Source of the DNA: Microcystis wesenbergii FACHB-1317
GTDB taxonomy: Bacteria > Cyanobacteriota > Cyanobacteriia > Cyanobacteriales > Microcystaceae
Direction of reading: 5' to 3'
Length of the DNA: 64,000 bases
Assembly (NCBI RefSeq): GCF_014696875.1
Contig: NZ_JACJQV010000200.1
Span: 1-64,000, forward strand
The notes beneath the pieces were generated by a model. That model was not told the DNA's origin. It did no database searches and saw nothing but the letters and a program-made list of their open reading frames with translations. Below are positions 26,938 through 36,512 of the stretch, one piece after another; the stretch's first letter is position 1, and every line of letters begins with the position of its first letter. A program made the position numbers and the translations under genes.

Positions 26938-28161
26938 ATGACTAAACCTGTGACTCAACAGTTAGACCTGAAAGCGGAAGTAAATTTGGATTCCTCGATT
27001 CAATTTGAGCAATCGCTTTCCAAGAATGTACTAGAGCCAAAAGCTATCTTATTGACAGGAGCAACTGGTTTTCTTGGAGCTTATTTACTCGAAGAACTTC
27101 TCCAGAAAACCAGCGCAGATATTTATTGTTTAGTTCGCTGTTCTAATATAGAAGAGGGAAAAAATCGTCTTCAAAAAAACTTAGAGTTTTATTCTCTTTG
27201 GCAAGATGATTTTAATTCTCGTATTATTCCTATTATTGGAGATTTAGGGAAACCTTTATTCGGTCTTTCTCAATTAGCATTTGAGGGATTAGCGGCAATA
27301 ATTGATATTATTTATCACAATGGAGCTTGGGTTAACTCTGCTCGTCCCTATTCTACTTTAAAACCGGTAAATGTCTTGGGGACGCAAGAAGTGCTAAGAT
27401 TAGCTAGTAGGGAGCAAACTAAACCCGTTCATTTTGTTTCGACTCTTGGGGTTTTTCTCGGTGATAATCAGGAGGAAATTGGCAGAATCACTGAAATGGA
27501 TAGCCCTAATTTTGTTAATCTGCAAGGAGGTTATCGCCAAAGTAAATGGGTGGCAGAACAATTAGTGATGGTCGCACAAAAAAGGGGATTACCTGCTTGT
27601 ATTTATCGTCCTTCAAGAATTATCGGGAATAGTAAAACGGGGATTAACGGTAATTTCCAAGATTTCCTGTGTATTTTGCTAAAGGGTTGTATTCAATTAA
27701 AAAAATTCCCCGATTTAAACACACAAATAGATATCGTTCCCGTTGATTATGTCAGTCAGGCAATTGTCGGTTTATCCCAGCAAAAAAACCATGCTGGGCA
27801 AGTATTTCATTTAATTAATTCTCAGCTAATTTTCTGGGAAACTTTCTTTAATTCTCTTCAACTTTTAGGCTATTCCTTAGAAAAAGTTGATTATGATAAT
27901 TTTTATGCCGAATTAAAATATCAATTGTCCCAGTCTCCCAAGAATAAAGTATATTCATCTTTATTACTGCTTTTGAAACTGTCAAAACTATTTTCTTCTG
28001 ATAAGCTAGAATTTGACGCAACTCGAACATTGATAGAATTAACAGAGCTATCTATCTCCTGTCCCGTTATTGATGAAAAATTGCTCAGTTTATATTTTTC
28101 TTACTTTCAGAAAGTTGGCTATTTTCCCCCTATCATAGCCGTAGGTTGGGTTAAGCAATAA
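26938..28161 (+). CDS. Stand-alone thioester reductase, copy 1
   Basis: The product is 407 aa. It has the extended-SDR fold: nucleotide loop LLTGATGFLGAYLLEEL, YHNGAWVN, then the STLGVF and YRQSK catalytic region and CIYRPSRIIGNSKTG. Such domains usually sit at the end of NRPSs and reduce a carrier-bound thioester to an aldehyde with NADPH. Here it is free-standing and preceded by about 35 linker residues. A likely job is reducing an aryl-thioester on the free carrier protein, but it may also act on an NRPS product. It starts 8 nt after the second isoprenoid gene and is convergent with the A-T-C NRPS gene. Confidence 0.85.
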   Translation: MTKPVTQQLDLKAEVNLDSSIQFEQSLSKNVLEPKAILLTGATGFLGAYLLEELLQKTSADIYCLVRCSNIEEGKNRLQKNLEFYSLWQDDFNSRIIPIIGDLGKPLFGLSQLAFEGLAAIIDIIYHNGAWVNSARPYSTLKPVNVLGTQEVLRLASREQTKPVHFVSTLGVFLGDNQEEIGRITEMDSPNFVNLQGGYRQSKWVAEQLVMVAQKRGLPACIYRPSRIIGNSKTGINGNFQDFLCILLKGCIQLKKFPDLNTQIDIVPVDYVSQAIVGLSQQKNHAGQVFHLINSQLIFWETFFNSLQLLGYSLEKVDYDNFYAELKYQLSQSPKNKVYSSLLLLLKLSKLFSSDKLEFDATRTLIELTELSISCPVIDEKLLSLYFSYFQKVGYFPPIIAVGWVKQ

Positions 28162-28298
28162 TAACTCTTGTCTGTCAAATATTATCGACGCTGGAGCGAA
28201 ACCCAACTGCACCGATGTCTTTAAGAATGTTGGGTTTCACTCAAACCATTGCCTCGAGCAGTTTTGTTGCCAGTATTAAATCGCTCAACCCAACCTAC
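28141..28298. repeat. Inverted repeats in the convergent junction
   Basis: GTAGGTTGGGTT at 28141-28152 (inside the reductase gene end) pairs with AACCCAACCTAC at 28287-28298. A nested hairpin GAAACCCAAC/GTTGGGTTTC lies at 28198-28207 and 28229-28238. It probably acts as a bidirectional terminator and resembles dispersed GGGTTA-type repeats of cyanobacteria. Confidence 0.65.
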
Positions 28299-28336
28299 AA
28301 GCTATCATAGATAGGCACAAAGTTGTGTAAGGGCTG

Positions 28337-31300
28337 CTATATATTTTTAAGATTTTGGAAGATAGTAATTGGCCGATGAGGATTCGTAACAATTTCCGAC
28401 CATATCTGCATGAAATCTCGGTTAATTTGAGTCATTGAATCAAACTCAAAATAATCTTTTTTATATTGCCACCAACCCTTAAGAGAGGGTTTTGGGGAAG
28501 TTTTATTTTCCCAGAGTATTAACTCTAAGTCGGGCCTAACCTCAAACTCTTCCATTTCCCAAGATTTCACCTCTAACCCCGGTAGTTTAAATTCTTCTTC
28601 GGGGGACTCTGACAAAACCGCAATAACTGCTTTAAAACTAGAATTATCAAGGCGATATTCTGGTTTGATAACTTTTGCTAAATGCTCAAAGGGAATATCT
28701 TGATACTCTAAAGCTTCTAATACTACCCTTCGCACTCGCGTTAGTAACTCTTTAACAGTAGGATTACCACTTAAATTAACCCGGAGCAACATTACATTAC
28801 TAATTAGACCAATTAGAGGCTTCAGGTGTGGATGATTACGAGCGTCACGGGGAGCGCGGATGATAATATCTTCACAGCCACTATAGCTATAGAGTAAAAC
28901 AGCAAAGGCTGTTAGTGCAGTCATAAATAAAGTGATTCTTTGCTCTTGACAGAGGATGTTTAATTTCTCTGTGAAATCCCTAGGAATTTCAAAATCAAAA
29001 TTAGTCCCTAGACTTGAAACCGATGAATCGGATAATTTATCGTTAGATTTAGACGGCAAAATCGGGTGTGGGGGAATTTTTAAGGTTGGTGGCTCTCCGG
29101 CTTCTAAAATACGTTTATAGTGGTTAATTTTCGGTTCAATTAGTTGAGAACTAAAGGACTTTAGTTGCCATTGAACATAATCAACATACTGGATAGGTAA
29201 GGGAGGTAAAGGGGAGGAATTACCTAAGACAAAAGCCTGATAAAGTAGCTCCAATTCTTTAAAAAAGAGCGTCAAGGATGAATTATCTATAATAATATCA
29301 TGGATGTGAGTGAGGAGAATGTGATCTTTGTCATCCAAACGAATTAATATCAGTCTGATTAAAGGGCCATTAATCAAGTCAAAGGGTTGATGAATAATCT
29401 CTTGTAATAATCTTGCTAATTCCTCATTTTTTTGGTTCTCTGGCCAGGGTTGTAAATCAATTATGGGTAGGGTTTTTTCGGTGTAGGGGTTAATTAACTG
29501 AACGGGGGAACCGTTGACTTCTCGAAAGGTGACACGCAATATTTGATGGCGATAGATAATCTCATTCAAGCTGGCTGTTAAAGCTGCTAAATTGAGGTTT
29601 CCTTTAAGGTAGTGTCGTCTAAAATTACCTGAAAAATGGATGACTGTATTGGATTTTTCATAGGCCCATCTTTTCTGTTGAGTCAAAGATAAGGGAAAAT
29701 AAGGACAGCCAGATAAGGAATCAATTTTTGGGGAAGAATCGGCAATAAAATCCTCGTCTATGATTAAGGGATTAATTACCTCATTAAATTTTATTTTATC
29801 AATTTTTTCGATTAGTTCTGGATGATTTTTCCGTAAATAATCGGCAAATTCGGCCACCGTTGCAGCATCAAGAATAGTTTCTACAGCAAACTTTTTTTCA
29901 AAGTGAGACTCTAGCTTCTTACAGAGGGCAATAACTTTAAGGGAATGTCCCCCCAATTCAAAAAAGTTCTCATCAATTCCTACTTTTTCTAATTCCAAAA
30001 CCTCTGCCCAAATTGCAGTTAATAGTTCTTCTTCTGGATTTCTTGGCGGTGTAACCAGACGAGAAGTGTCATAATTTAGAGGCAATTTAGCTAAAGCTAC
30101 ACGGTCAACTTTATCATTAGGGGTCAAAGGCATTTTCTCTAAAATTACTAATGCCCGGGGAATCATATAATGGGGTAACTTTTCTTTTAGATAGTCGCGC
30201 CATTGAGCGAGAACTTGCTCGACTTTAACGGTGGGATTAATAACAGCATAAGCGATTAATTGAGGATCATTTAACTGCTCTTGACGGACAATGACTACCG
30301 CTTGGTGAATGGCGGTATTTTCGTTTAAGATACCTTCAATTTCTCCTAATTCAATTCTTAAACCGCGAATTTTAACTTGAAAGTCTATACGCCCTAACCA
30401 TTCAATATTACCATCGGGAAGATAACGGGCTAAATCGCCGGTTTTGTATAACTTCGCCGATGGATTATCATCAAAAGGATGGGGAATAAATTTTGCCGCA
30501 GTTAATTCGGGACGATTGAGATATCCCCTAGCTAAACCTACTCCCCCAATATGTAATTCTCCCGCAACCCCCACAGCCACTTTTTTGAGAGACTGGTCGA
30601 GGATATAAGCTTGCGTATTGGCAAGAGGACGACCGATGGTTAAGGGACTATCAGGGCTACATTCTGCTATGGTGGCATCAACGGTGGCCTCGGTGGGGCC
30701 ATAGGCATTAAAAAAGCGTCTTCCCATTGACCACTGGGCCATCAAGGCAGGGGGACAAGCTTCTCCGCCGACAATTAATACCTGTAGGTGTTTTAAGGGT
30801 GCTTGAGGGAGGACGGCTAATACTGATGGGGGAATTTGTGCATGGGTAATAGCTTTTTTTTGCAGAAAATTAAGCAAGTTGTCTCCCGGAAGTAAGGAGT
30901 TAGAATTTCCTAGACAAAGTTGCGCTCCCGAAGAAATAGCGGTGAAGATTTCCGAAACGGAAGCATCAAAATTTAAGGAAGCAAATTGCAGAACACGACT
31001 TGAGGTATCTAAATTAAATAGTTTAATTTCTGTTTGAACTAAATTAACTACTCCTTTATGAGTAATTAAAACCCCCTTGGGTAGTCCCGTGGAGCCAGAA
31101 GTATAGAGGATATAGGCTAAGTTGTCGGAGTTTACAGTAGTTTTAGGGTTTTCTTGACTTTGTTGAACTAGGGACTGATCTTTATTGAGAAAAATTACTT
31201 TTATCTGGTCAAGGGGTAGATTTATAAGGGGTTTTTCCTGTGTCAATAAGATAGATATATCGGCATCTTCTAGGATGAATTTTAGCCGTTCTTTGGGGTA

Positions 31301-31615
31301 AGCAGGATCGAGGGGTACATAACCTCCTCCCGCTTTGAGAACACCTAAAACCCCGATGATCATTTCTAGGGAACGCTCAACACAGATTCCTATTAATTGT
31401 TCGGGTTTTACTCCTAATTCAATTAAATAATGGGCGATTTGGTTAGCGCGGTCATTTAACTGCTTATAGGTTAAGGAGGAATCCTCAAAACTTACCGCAA
31501 TCTGATTAGGGGTCTTCTCCACCTGGGTTTCAAATAATTGATGAATTGTGGTGGAATAAGAATAATTTTCTGCCCTAAAATTCTCCTCAATTGGCTGTAA
31601 TTGTACTTCAATCAT
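28337..31615 (-). CDS. Nonribosomal peptide synthetase, A-T-C
   Basis: The product is 1092 aa. The adenylation domain (about 20-510) has YTSGSTGLPKG, FNAYGPTEATVDAT and TGDLARYLPDGNIEWLGRID. The thiolation domain has the phosphopantetheine Ser in FFELGGHSLKV (about 555). The C-terminal condensation domain (about 640-1070) has a changed HHxxxDG: it reads HDIIIDN at residues 772-778, so the catalytic second His is Asp and the Gly is Asn. The order A-T-C with no upstream C suggests an initiation module whose terminal C couples or releases the chain. It lies last in a minus-strand operon with ligase, carrier protein, radical SAM and sulfotransferase genes. Confidence 0.93.
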   Translation of the reverse strand: MIEVQLQPIEENFRAENYSYSTTIHQLFETQVEKTPNQIAVSFEDSSLTYKQLNDRANQIAHYLIELGVKPEQLIGICVERSLEMIIGVLGVLKAGGGYVPLDPAYPKERLKFILEDADISILLTQEKPLINLPLDQIKVIFLNKDQSLVQQSQENPKTTVNSDNLAYILYTSGSTGLPKGVLITHKGVVNLVQTEIKLFNLDTSSRVLQFASLNFDASVSEIFTAISSGAQLCLGNSNSLLPGDNLLNFLQKKAITHAQIPPSVLAVLPQAPLKHLQVLIVGGEACPPALMAQWSMGRRFFNAYGPTEATVDATIAECSPDSPLTIGRPLANTQAYILDQSLKKVAVGVAGELHIGGVGLARGYLNRPELTAAKFIPHPFDDNPSAKLYKTGDLARYLPDGNIEWLGRIDFQVKIRGLRIELGEIEGILNENTAIHQAVVIVRQEQLNDPQLIAYAVINPTVKVEQVLAQWRDYLKEKLPHYMIPRALVILEKMPLTPNDKVDRVALAKLPLNYDTSRLVTPPRNPEEELLTAIWAEVLELEKVGIDENFFELGGHSLKVIALCKKLESHFEKKFAVETILDAATVAEFADYLRKNHPELIEKIDKIKFNEVINPLIIDEDFIADSSPKIDSLSGCPYFPLSLTQQKRWAYEKSNTVIHFSGNFRRHYLKGNLNLAALTASLNEIIYRHQILRVTFREVNGSPVQLINPYTEKTLPIIDLQPWPENQKNEELARLLQEIIHQPFDLINGPLIRLILIRLDDKDHILLTHIHDIIIDNSSLTLFFKELELLYQAFVLGNSSPLPPLPIQYVDYVQWQLKSFSSQLIEPKINHYKRILEAGEPPTLKIPPHPILPSKSNDKLSDSSVSSLGTNFDFEIPRDFTEKLNILCQEQRITLFMTALTAFAVLLYSYSGCEDIIIRAPRDARNHPHLKPLIGLISNVMLLRVNLSGNPTVKELLTRVRRVVLEALEYQDIPFEHLAKVIKPEYRLDNSSFKAVIAVLSESPEEEFKLPGLEVKSWEMEEFEVRPDLELILWENKTSPKPSLKGWWQYKKDYFEFDSMTQINRDFMQIWSEIVTNPHRPITIFQNLKNI

Positions 31616-31618
31616 GAT

Positions 31619-31764
31619 TTAAGTAGCTGGTTATAATTAAATTAAAAATGGATTTTAGGTTTGATCCCCCCTTAGTCCCCCCTTAATAAGGGGGGTGCCG
31701 ATCCCCCCTTAGTCCCCCCTTAATAAGGGGGGCATCTGAAAGTTTTCAATACCTACCTACTTAA
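31619..31764. mobile_element. Miniature inverted-repeat element, 146 bp
   Basis: The ends are TTAAGTAGCTGGTTAT (left) and the complement of TTAAGTAGGTAGGTAT (right). The interior holds two copies of a CCCCCCTTAGTCCCCCCTTAA-like unit that fold into G/C hairpins. It is homologous to 60858-61002 in the opposite orientation. It lies between two genes of the same operon, and its right end supplies the TAG stop of the sulfotransferase gene. Confidence 0.8.
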
Positions 31765-33109
31765 GATACTGCAAAAAATCAATTATGTTTTCTAAGTCTG
31801 GTAACACTGTGGCCAATTCCCGTTCATGTTTGCGCCATTTTTCCTGTCTAGGAGCAGATAGGGTTCTTTGAGCGATGGGTAAGGGTTGAGAGAGAATTTG
31901 CTCGATTTGTTGGTCTTGCTCTAGTTGGGCAAATTGGGCAATATGATTAATAGTTTGCCCGGGATGTTCAACTAAGTCGCGATAATTGACCGGACACCAA
32001 CAGGAAGGGTTGAGGGACTGAAGGTCTTCTATGAGGTAGGAATTAGCCATTTTCCACTGATAGGCGGCAATTTCTACCAGAGCGGATTCCTGGAGAGATG
32101 ACCAACCGGGTACGAGCAGAAAACTCCACTGACTATGCTCCCAACCGGGTAAGGGTTGATAGGCAATAAAACGATGCGATCGCCATCCTTCTAACAAACT
32201 ACTAATATTTTCCTTAGCATCTCGATAAAGATAGATAAAGAGAGCATCGGGAAATAAAGTCTTTAAGAAAGGAACTCTTAGGGCATTTTTCGGCGTTTTT
32301 TCTAAAAAACGAATTTTGCTAGGACGCTCATTTTCAGCAATGTTTAAATATTTTACCCCCTCCCGATTTTGTAATTGTTGGGTAAAACCTTTTCTCAGAG
32401 TTGCGCTAATTTCTGGGGTAGCATCACCTTCATCCAAGCGGTTAGAGCTAAAATTGCGTGCGGCCGGATGTAAAGCGGGTATTCCTTCGATAATTTCGTG
32501 ACTTTCATCTCCAATTGTCCATAAATCGGGGAATTTAGCCAGGGTTTCAAACAATAAACTACTTCCTGCTCTGGGTGCAGAAACAATAAAAATCGGCTTT
32601 TCAAACTCTGGGATTGAGAGGTTTTTATCTTCTACTTCTAGCTGAGATTGGTGCTGTTTTCTGGCAATTAACAAACGCTTTCTCTGCATCAGAGAAAGCA
32701 TCTCGCCATCTTTTCCCCTCAGGGGTGGGGAAGGGGATAGGGTTGAAAGCATGGAAGTAATAGGATTAATTATCTCTTGGATTGCCACGGATGAAGATAG
32801 CCATTTTTGTAATAATGGTGCAATTTTTCGGCTAAATTCCCCGATTAAATCTCGATAGGCTAATTCTCCTCGATAGTTTTGTCCAAATTTGGTAAAAACC
32901 GATTGCCATTGGCTTTGAAATTCTGCCAGTTTTTCGGTCAGTTGCTCTAGTTGTCCCTGGGGAAGGGAGCAATTTTCAAGAAGACCATAAATAGCGGCTA
33001 CTTGCTCTTCAATTTCCGCATCAGTAAGCACGGGTAAATCATTAAGTGTGACCTGAGCTAAACTGTTTGTTCTGCACATCTCATCCTGGTCATTTTCAAC
33101 AATGAACAA
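31757..33109 (-). CDS. Sulfotransferase, family 3-like
   Basis: The product is 450 aa, with a 150-residue helical N-terminal extension. The PAPS loop is IFIVSAPRAGSSLLFETL, and the 3'-phosphate motif is FIYLYRDAKENISSLLEGW; LEKTPKNALRVPFL lies between them. It is the third and largest sulfotransferase in the cluster. The last codons are CTT AAG TAG; the AAG and TAG come from the end of the adjoining miniature element, so the original C-terminus may have been different. It lies between the radical SAM gene and the A-T-C NRPS gene on the minus strand. Confidence 0.85.
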   Translation of the reverse strand: MFIVENDQDEMCRTNSLAQVTLNDLPVLTDAEIEEQVAAIYGLLENCSLPQGQLEQLTEKLAEFQSQWQSVFTKFGQNYRGELAYRDLIGEFSRKIAPLLQKWLSSSVAIQEIINPITSMLSTLSPSPPLRGKDGEMLSLMQRKRLLIARKQHQSQLEVEDKNLSIPEFEKPIFIVSAPRAGSSLLFETLAKFPDLWTIGDESHEIIEGIPALHPAARNFSSNRLDEGDATPEISATLRKGFTQQLQNREGVKYLNIAENERPSKIRFLEKTPKNALRVPFLKTLFPDALFIYLYRDAKENISSLLEGWRSHRFIAYQPLPGWEHSQWSFLLVPGWSSLQESALVEIAAYQWKMANSYLIEDLQSLNPSCWCPVNYRDLVEHPGQTINHIAQFAQLEQDQQIEQILSQPLPIAQRTLSAPRQEKWRKHERELATVLPDLENIIDFLQYLK

Positions 33110-33112
33110 TTA

Positions 33113-33213
33113 TTAGTTAGCGATTATCCAGTTTCTAGATTTTAACTGAGTAAGGGGGTCAGAACCCCTTACTCAGGGGGGAAATTGACAATTTTTAACA
33201 CCTACCTACTTAC
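33113..33213. mobile_element. Diverged miniature-element copy
   Basis: The right side, AACACCTACCTACTTACTAA, and the G/C hairpin GGGGTCAGAACCCC with CTCAGGGGGG resemble the elements at 31619 and 60858. The left terminus is poorly matched. It fills the gap between the sulfotransferase start and the radical SAM stop codon and abuts that stop. Confidence 0.5.
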
Positions 33214-34526
33214 TAACTTTTGAGTTTTTTGAGAGATGCTGCTAAAGTTTCGCCCACATAGTCCCCATAAAGAATCCCCTTAGGGGTTAATTCAATTTCT
33301 TGGGTAGATACGGTGACAAAATCATCTCTTTCAAGTGCGAACAAAGTTTCCGCGCAAAGGGATTGTAATTTAAACCCATGTCTTTGCTGAAATGCAATTA
33401 AATCAAAACGTAATGTCTTGATTCCTAGTAAAACTTCCCGCACCATCCGGTCCAAGCTAGTCAGCTTATACCCGCGAGATAAGGGTAGTTCTCCTTGGGC
33501 CAGAAGGGTCGCATATTTTTCCATATCGCCAGTATTTTGTAACAGAGAATCCCCTAAACAGCCAAAAGCAGAGACTCCCAGTCCATAAAACTCCATTCCG
33601 TGCCAAATATTAAAAATGTATTCACTGCGATATTGTTTGGTACTTGTGGCCAAATCGCTGTCATTTTTAACATAAGTGAAGTGACTCCAGGGATTATAGT
33701 TTGCTTGGGCAAAGCGTTCCATGGCCAACTGCATAAACTGCATTTCTAGCTCTGCTGATGGCAATTCTATAATTTCTTGGCGAACCCCTTGATCAAATAC
33801 TTGGGTATTGGCAAAAGCTTCCATTTTATAAACGGTGATGCTTTCTACTCCGGTTTTTAGAGCGCATTCTAAGCTTTCTTGCCAAGTTTCTAGAGTTTCT
33901 CCCGCTAGTCCACTCAACAGGTCAATATTAATTGACCATTGACCCTCGCCAGCGTTTTGGGCCACATCGATCGCTCGATAAGCTTGTTTTTCGTCATGAC
34001 CTCTGCCACTCAGTTTGATGATTTGATCATTAAAAGATTGAACACCTAAACTCAGGCGATTTACCCCTAATTCTTTGAGTACCCTCATTTTTGATGGGGA
34101 AACACTCAAGGGTTCTGCTTCTACGGAAAACTGTTTCTTTTCTTCAAAGTAGGAGAAATTTTCCCGTAAATTCTCGACAACTTGGACTAACTGGTTTCCG
34201 GTTAAGGTAGTGGGAGTTCCTCCGCCAAAATAAACCGCCTGAATCCGTCGGTTTTTCAAATTGAATCTTTCGGAAACGAGTTTAATTTCTTGGCAAAGCG
34301 TATCTACATAGGCCTGTACTTGGCTCTCTTTTAGGTCAACGGTTTTGTAGTAACAAAAAGCACAGCGTTGAGTACAAAAGGGGATATGAACATAGAGACA
34401 GATTGGCTGTTCTTCTAGTTTTTCGGCGATTACCCCTGCTTTCCACTGGCGAAAGGGGGGATAGTTAGGGTTTAAGGGTAAACGTTGCGGCGTTTGGGTT
34501 TTCGGAAGTTCGATGGTTAAAGTCAT
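33213..34526 (-). CDS. HemN/HemW-like radical SAM enzyme
   Basis: The product is 437 aa. The 4Fe-4S motif is YVHIPFCTQRCAFCYYKT (CxxxCxxC). The fold continues with VYFGGGTPTTLTG, EAEPLSVSPSKMRVLKELG and NRLSLGVQSFND, and a HemN C-terminal domain. Members in biosynthetic clusters are often class C radical SAM methylases that use a second SAM, not coproporphyrinogen oxidases. Here it could install a carbon on the aromatic ring, such as the precursor of a ring hydroxymethyl. That is inference. It sits between the carrier protein and sulfotransferase genes. Confidence 0.83.
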   Translation of the reverse strand: MTLTIELPKTQTPQRLPLNPNYPPFRQWKAGVIAEKLEEQPICLYVHIPFCTQRCAFCYYKTVDLKESQVQAYVDTLCQEIKLVSERFNLKNRRIQAVYFGGGTPTTLTGNQLVQVVENLRENFSYFEEKKQFSVEAEPLSVSPSKMRVLKELGVNRLSLGVQSFNDQIIKLSGRGHDEKQAYRAIDVAQNAGEGQWSINIDLLSGLAGETLETWQESLECALKTGVESITVYKMEAFANTQVFDQGVRQEIIELPSAELEMQFMQLAMERFAQANYNPWSHFTYVKNDSDLATSTKQYRSEYIFNIWHGMEFYGLGVSAFGCLGDSLLQNTGDMEKYATLLAQGELPLSRGYKLTSLDRMVREVLLGIKTLRFDLIAFQQRHGFKLQSLCAETLFALERDDFVTVSTQEIELTPKGILYGDYVGETLAASLKKLKS

Positions 34527-34571
34527 GATTTTTGACCAGGGTATTTTTATTTAGATTGCGTTAACTCTAGA

Positions 34572-34853
34572 TCAAGCTGTGACTATTATTTGTTCACTTG
34601 CTGGCATTTTCTGAGCAATGCAACTAGCTAAAACGTTAAGATTACTAAAGGATTCTAGATTTAAATCCGATTCCGCAAACTCAACCTCGAAATGTTGTTC
34701 GGTCAAAGCAATTAACTCAACTACTGCTATGGAATCCAATCCTAACCCGTCTTCAAATAGGGAGGCAGTTTCGTCAATTTCCTCGATTTTGAGATTGACA
34801 TCCAGTTGTTCGGCAATAATTGTCTTGAGTTGATTTAAAATATTTGTCGCCAT
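34572..34853 (-). CDS. Free-standing acyl/aryl carrier protein
   Basis: The product is 93 aa. The phosphopantetheine Ser is in LGLDSIAVVELIALTE, and the helical ACP fold is otherwise typical. It follows the ligase gene by 3 nt on the minus strand, so the ligase probably loads it. In the proposed pathway, it holds the aryl acid for reduction or modification. Confidence 0.9.
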   Translation of the reverse strand: MATNILNQLKTIIAEQLDVNLKIEEIDETASLFEDGLGLDSIAVVELIALTEQHFEVEFAESDLNLESFSNLNVLASCIAQKMPASEQIIVTA

Positions 34854-34856
34854 TTT

Positions 34857-36275
34857 CTAAGCTTTGGGTAAAAAACTGACTAATTGCTGATGATCGATCT
34901 TCCCGTTAGGTAACATCGGTAAGGTTTTCAAAGTGACAATGCGGTCTGGAATCGCTCTTTTCGGTAGTATATCAAAGCACAATTCTCTGATTTCATTCTC
35001 AGATAGATGACTCCCTTTTGTCAACACACAAAAAGCGACTATACCTTTGCCTCTTTGACTCTCTCCATGGCATTGAACCGCAACCGCTTCAATTTCCCCT
35101 AGGGTTTCCATATTTTTCTCGATGTCAGAAAACAAGACCAATAGACCATCCCGGTTAATACTGCGATCGCATCTTCCCCAAACTTCTAGATGACCGTCTA
35201 AATGTAGCTTACCTAAGTCTTTAGTAGGGAACCAATCATCGGAATTTGTTGACATCAGCGGCACTCCTGCCGGATCCACATAACCATCAAAACCTAGGGG
35301 ATGCTGACAGCAAATTTCCCCAACTTCTGACATTTCCGAGTTTAAAGATTTATTAAGTTGCAATCGGACACCTGGCATAGGTAAACCGACCGTTTGACAA
35401 CGGAGGGATGGTTCTTCTTGGGGATTACCTGCGGCAATTACCCCCATTTCGGTGCTGCCATATAACTTCACTAGGGGGCCGAAATTCTCTTCATATTTAA
35501 TAAAAGTGTTTTCTTTGATCAGATCTCCCGCAACTACTGTTAATTTATACTCTCTGGCTGATTTTCTGCCTTTAACTAAGGTTTCACAAAAGCTAGGAGT
35601 CATAAAAGCAACATTAGGATTAAAGTCTTTCTCTCTCTGAAGATAGCGTAAAAGGTTAGCACCTTTCTGTAAATCAATAGAGGCCCCAACAGCCACACTA
35701 GGAAGAAAAGCAGCCCCTAAACCATAGAGATGATAAATCGGGACTGGAATCGCTACTCTCGCCTCTGAATTTAATCTCAATCTTTCCACACAGTTAAGCA
35801 CATTTTCTAGCAATTTGGTCTGAGAATGAACCACTATTTTTGGTGTTCCCGTACTCCCAGAAGTCCTCATATATAGCCTTTTACCCTTATCATCGATAGT
35901 TTTATATTGATGATTTTCGGTAATTTTCAGCCAATTGGCAATCTGATCTAAACTGTCAGTTTTTTCTAGTTTGGGAGTGAGACAATAGCGACAAAATTCA
36001 GGAATAATAGAGGACGAGTTTGACTGAGGATGCAAAAAGAAACTATAGCCCTTTTCTAGCAGAAATAGCAGAGTTAAAGCACTGGGAAGAGAATTTTCAC
36101 ACTCTAGGGACAAGCAGTCTGAATGATCGATTTTTTCTTGCCTGAAGAAGCTTGACAAATTGTCAAATATTTCCCCAACATCTTGCCAAGAATAGGTTAA
36201 ACATCCATCAGTAAGCACGTTTGATCGACATAAGTTTAGGGAGGGGATGCGGGCTATAAATAAGCTGTTCAACAT
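34857..36275 (-). CDS. AMP-dependent acid ligase (aryl-acid activating)
   Basis: The product is 472 aa, a single ANL adenylation enzyme. The P-loop is YMRTSGSTGTPKIVVHSQ, with the later VKLYGSTEMGV, DWFPTKDLGKLHLDGHLEVWGR and the final Lys in MLPNGKIDHQQL. The form resembles benzoate-CoA ligases and stand-alone aryl-acid ligases. Clustering with a carrier protein and a chorismate-lyase-like gene suggests activation of 4-hydroxybenzoate. The substrate is inferred. It is the first gene of a minus-strand operon divergent from the 36513 gene. Confidence 0.82.
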   Translation of the reverse strand: MLNSLFIARIPSLNLCRSNVLTDGCLTYSWQDVGEIFDNLSSFFRQEKIDHSDCLSLECENSLPSALTLLFLLEKGYSFFLHPQSNSSSIIPEFCRYCLTPKLEKTDSLDQIANWLKITENHQYKTIDDKGKRLYMRTSGSTGTPKIVVHSQTKLLENVLNCVERLRLNSEARVAIPVPIYHLYGLGAAFLPSVAVGASIDLQKGANLLRYLQREKDFNPNVAFMTPSFCETLVKGRKSAREYKLTVVAGDLIKENTFIKYEENFGPLVKLYGSTEMGVIAAGNPQEEPSLRCQTVGLPMPGVRLQLNKSLNSEMSEVGEICCQHPLGFDGYVDPAGVPLMSTNSDDWFPTKDLGKLHLDGHLEVWGRCDRSINRDGLLVLFSDIEKNMETLGEIEAVAVQCHGESQRGKGIVAFCVLTKGSHLSENEIRELCFDILPKRAIPDRIVTLKTLPMLPNGKIDHQQLVSFLPKA

Positions 36276-36512
36276 TTACATTGGTATGGAAGGTTACATG
36301 GGGGTGAGGTAGTGGCGGGAGAAATCAGGGGAAACGCAGCTCAAACGCTATTGAGAATTGGCTAATTTTGTCGGCCGTTGGTCTGCTGTGTAGGCATTGC
36401 AAGTGCTATCAGTCAATCAGAATATTTACGAATTGTCAAGGATTTTTAAAATAGGTTTATCCCTCGGTCAAAGTGTGTTAGACTCCGGGAGATTGATTTT
36501 TAGGAGTTTCTC

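Noticed and set aside
31660-31740. CRISPR-like array of short repeats
   Set aside because: Only two repeat units, self-complementary G/C runs and terminal inverted repeats show a miniature transposable element.
33213-34526. Coproporphyrinogen III oxidase (hemN) or HemW chaperone
   Set aside because: Fold fits, but the location within the biosynthetic operon favours a secondary-metabolism radical SAM enzyme.
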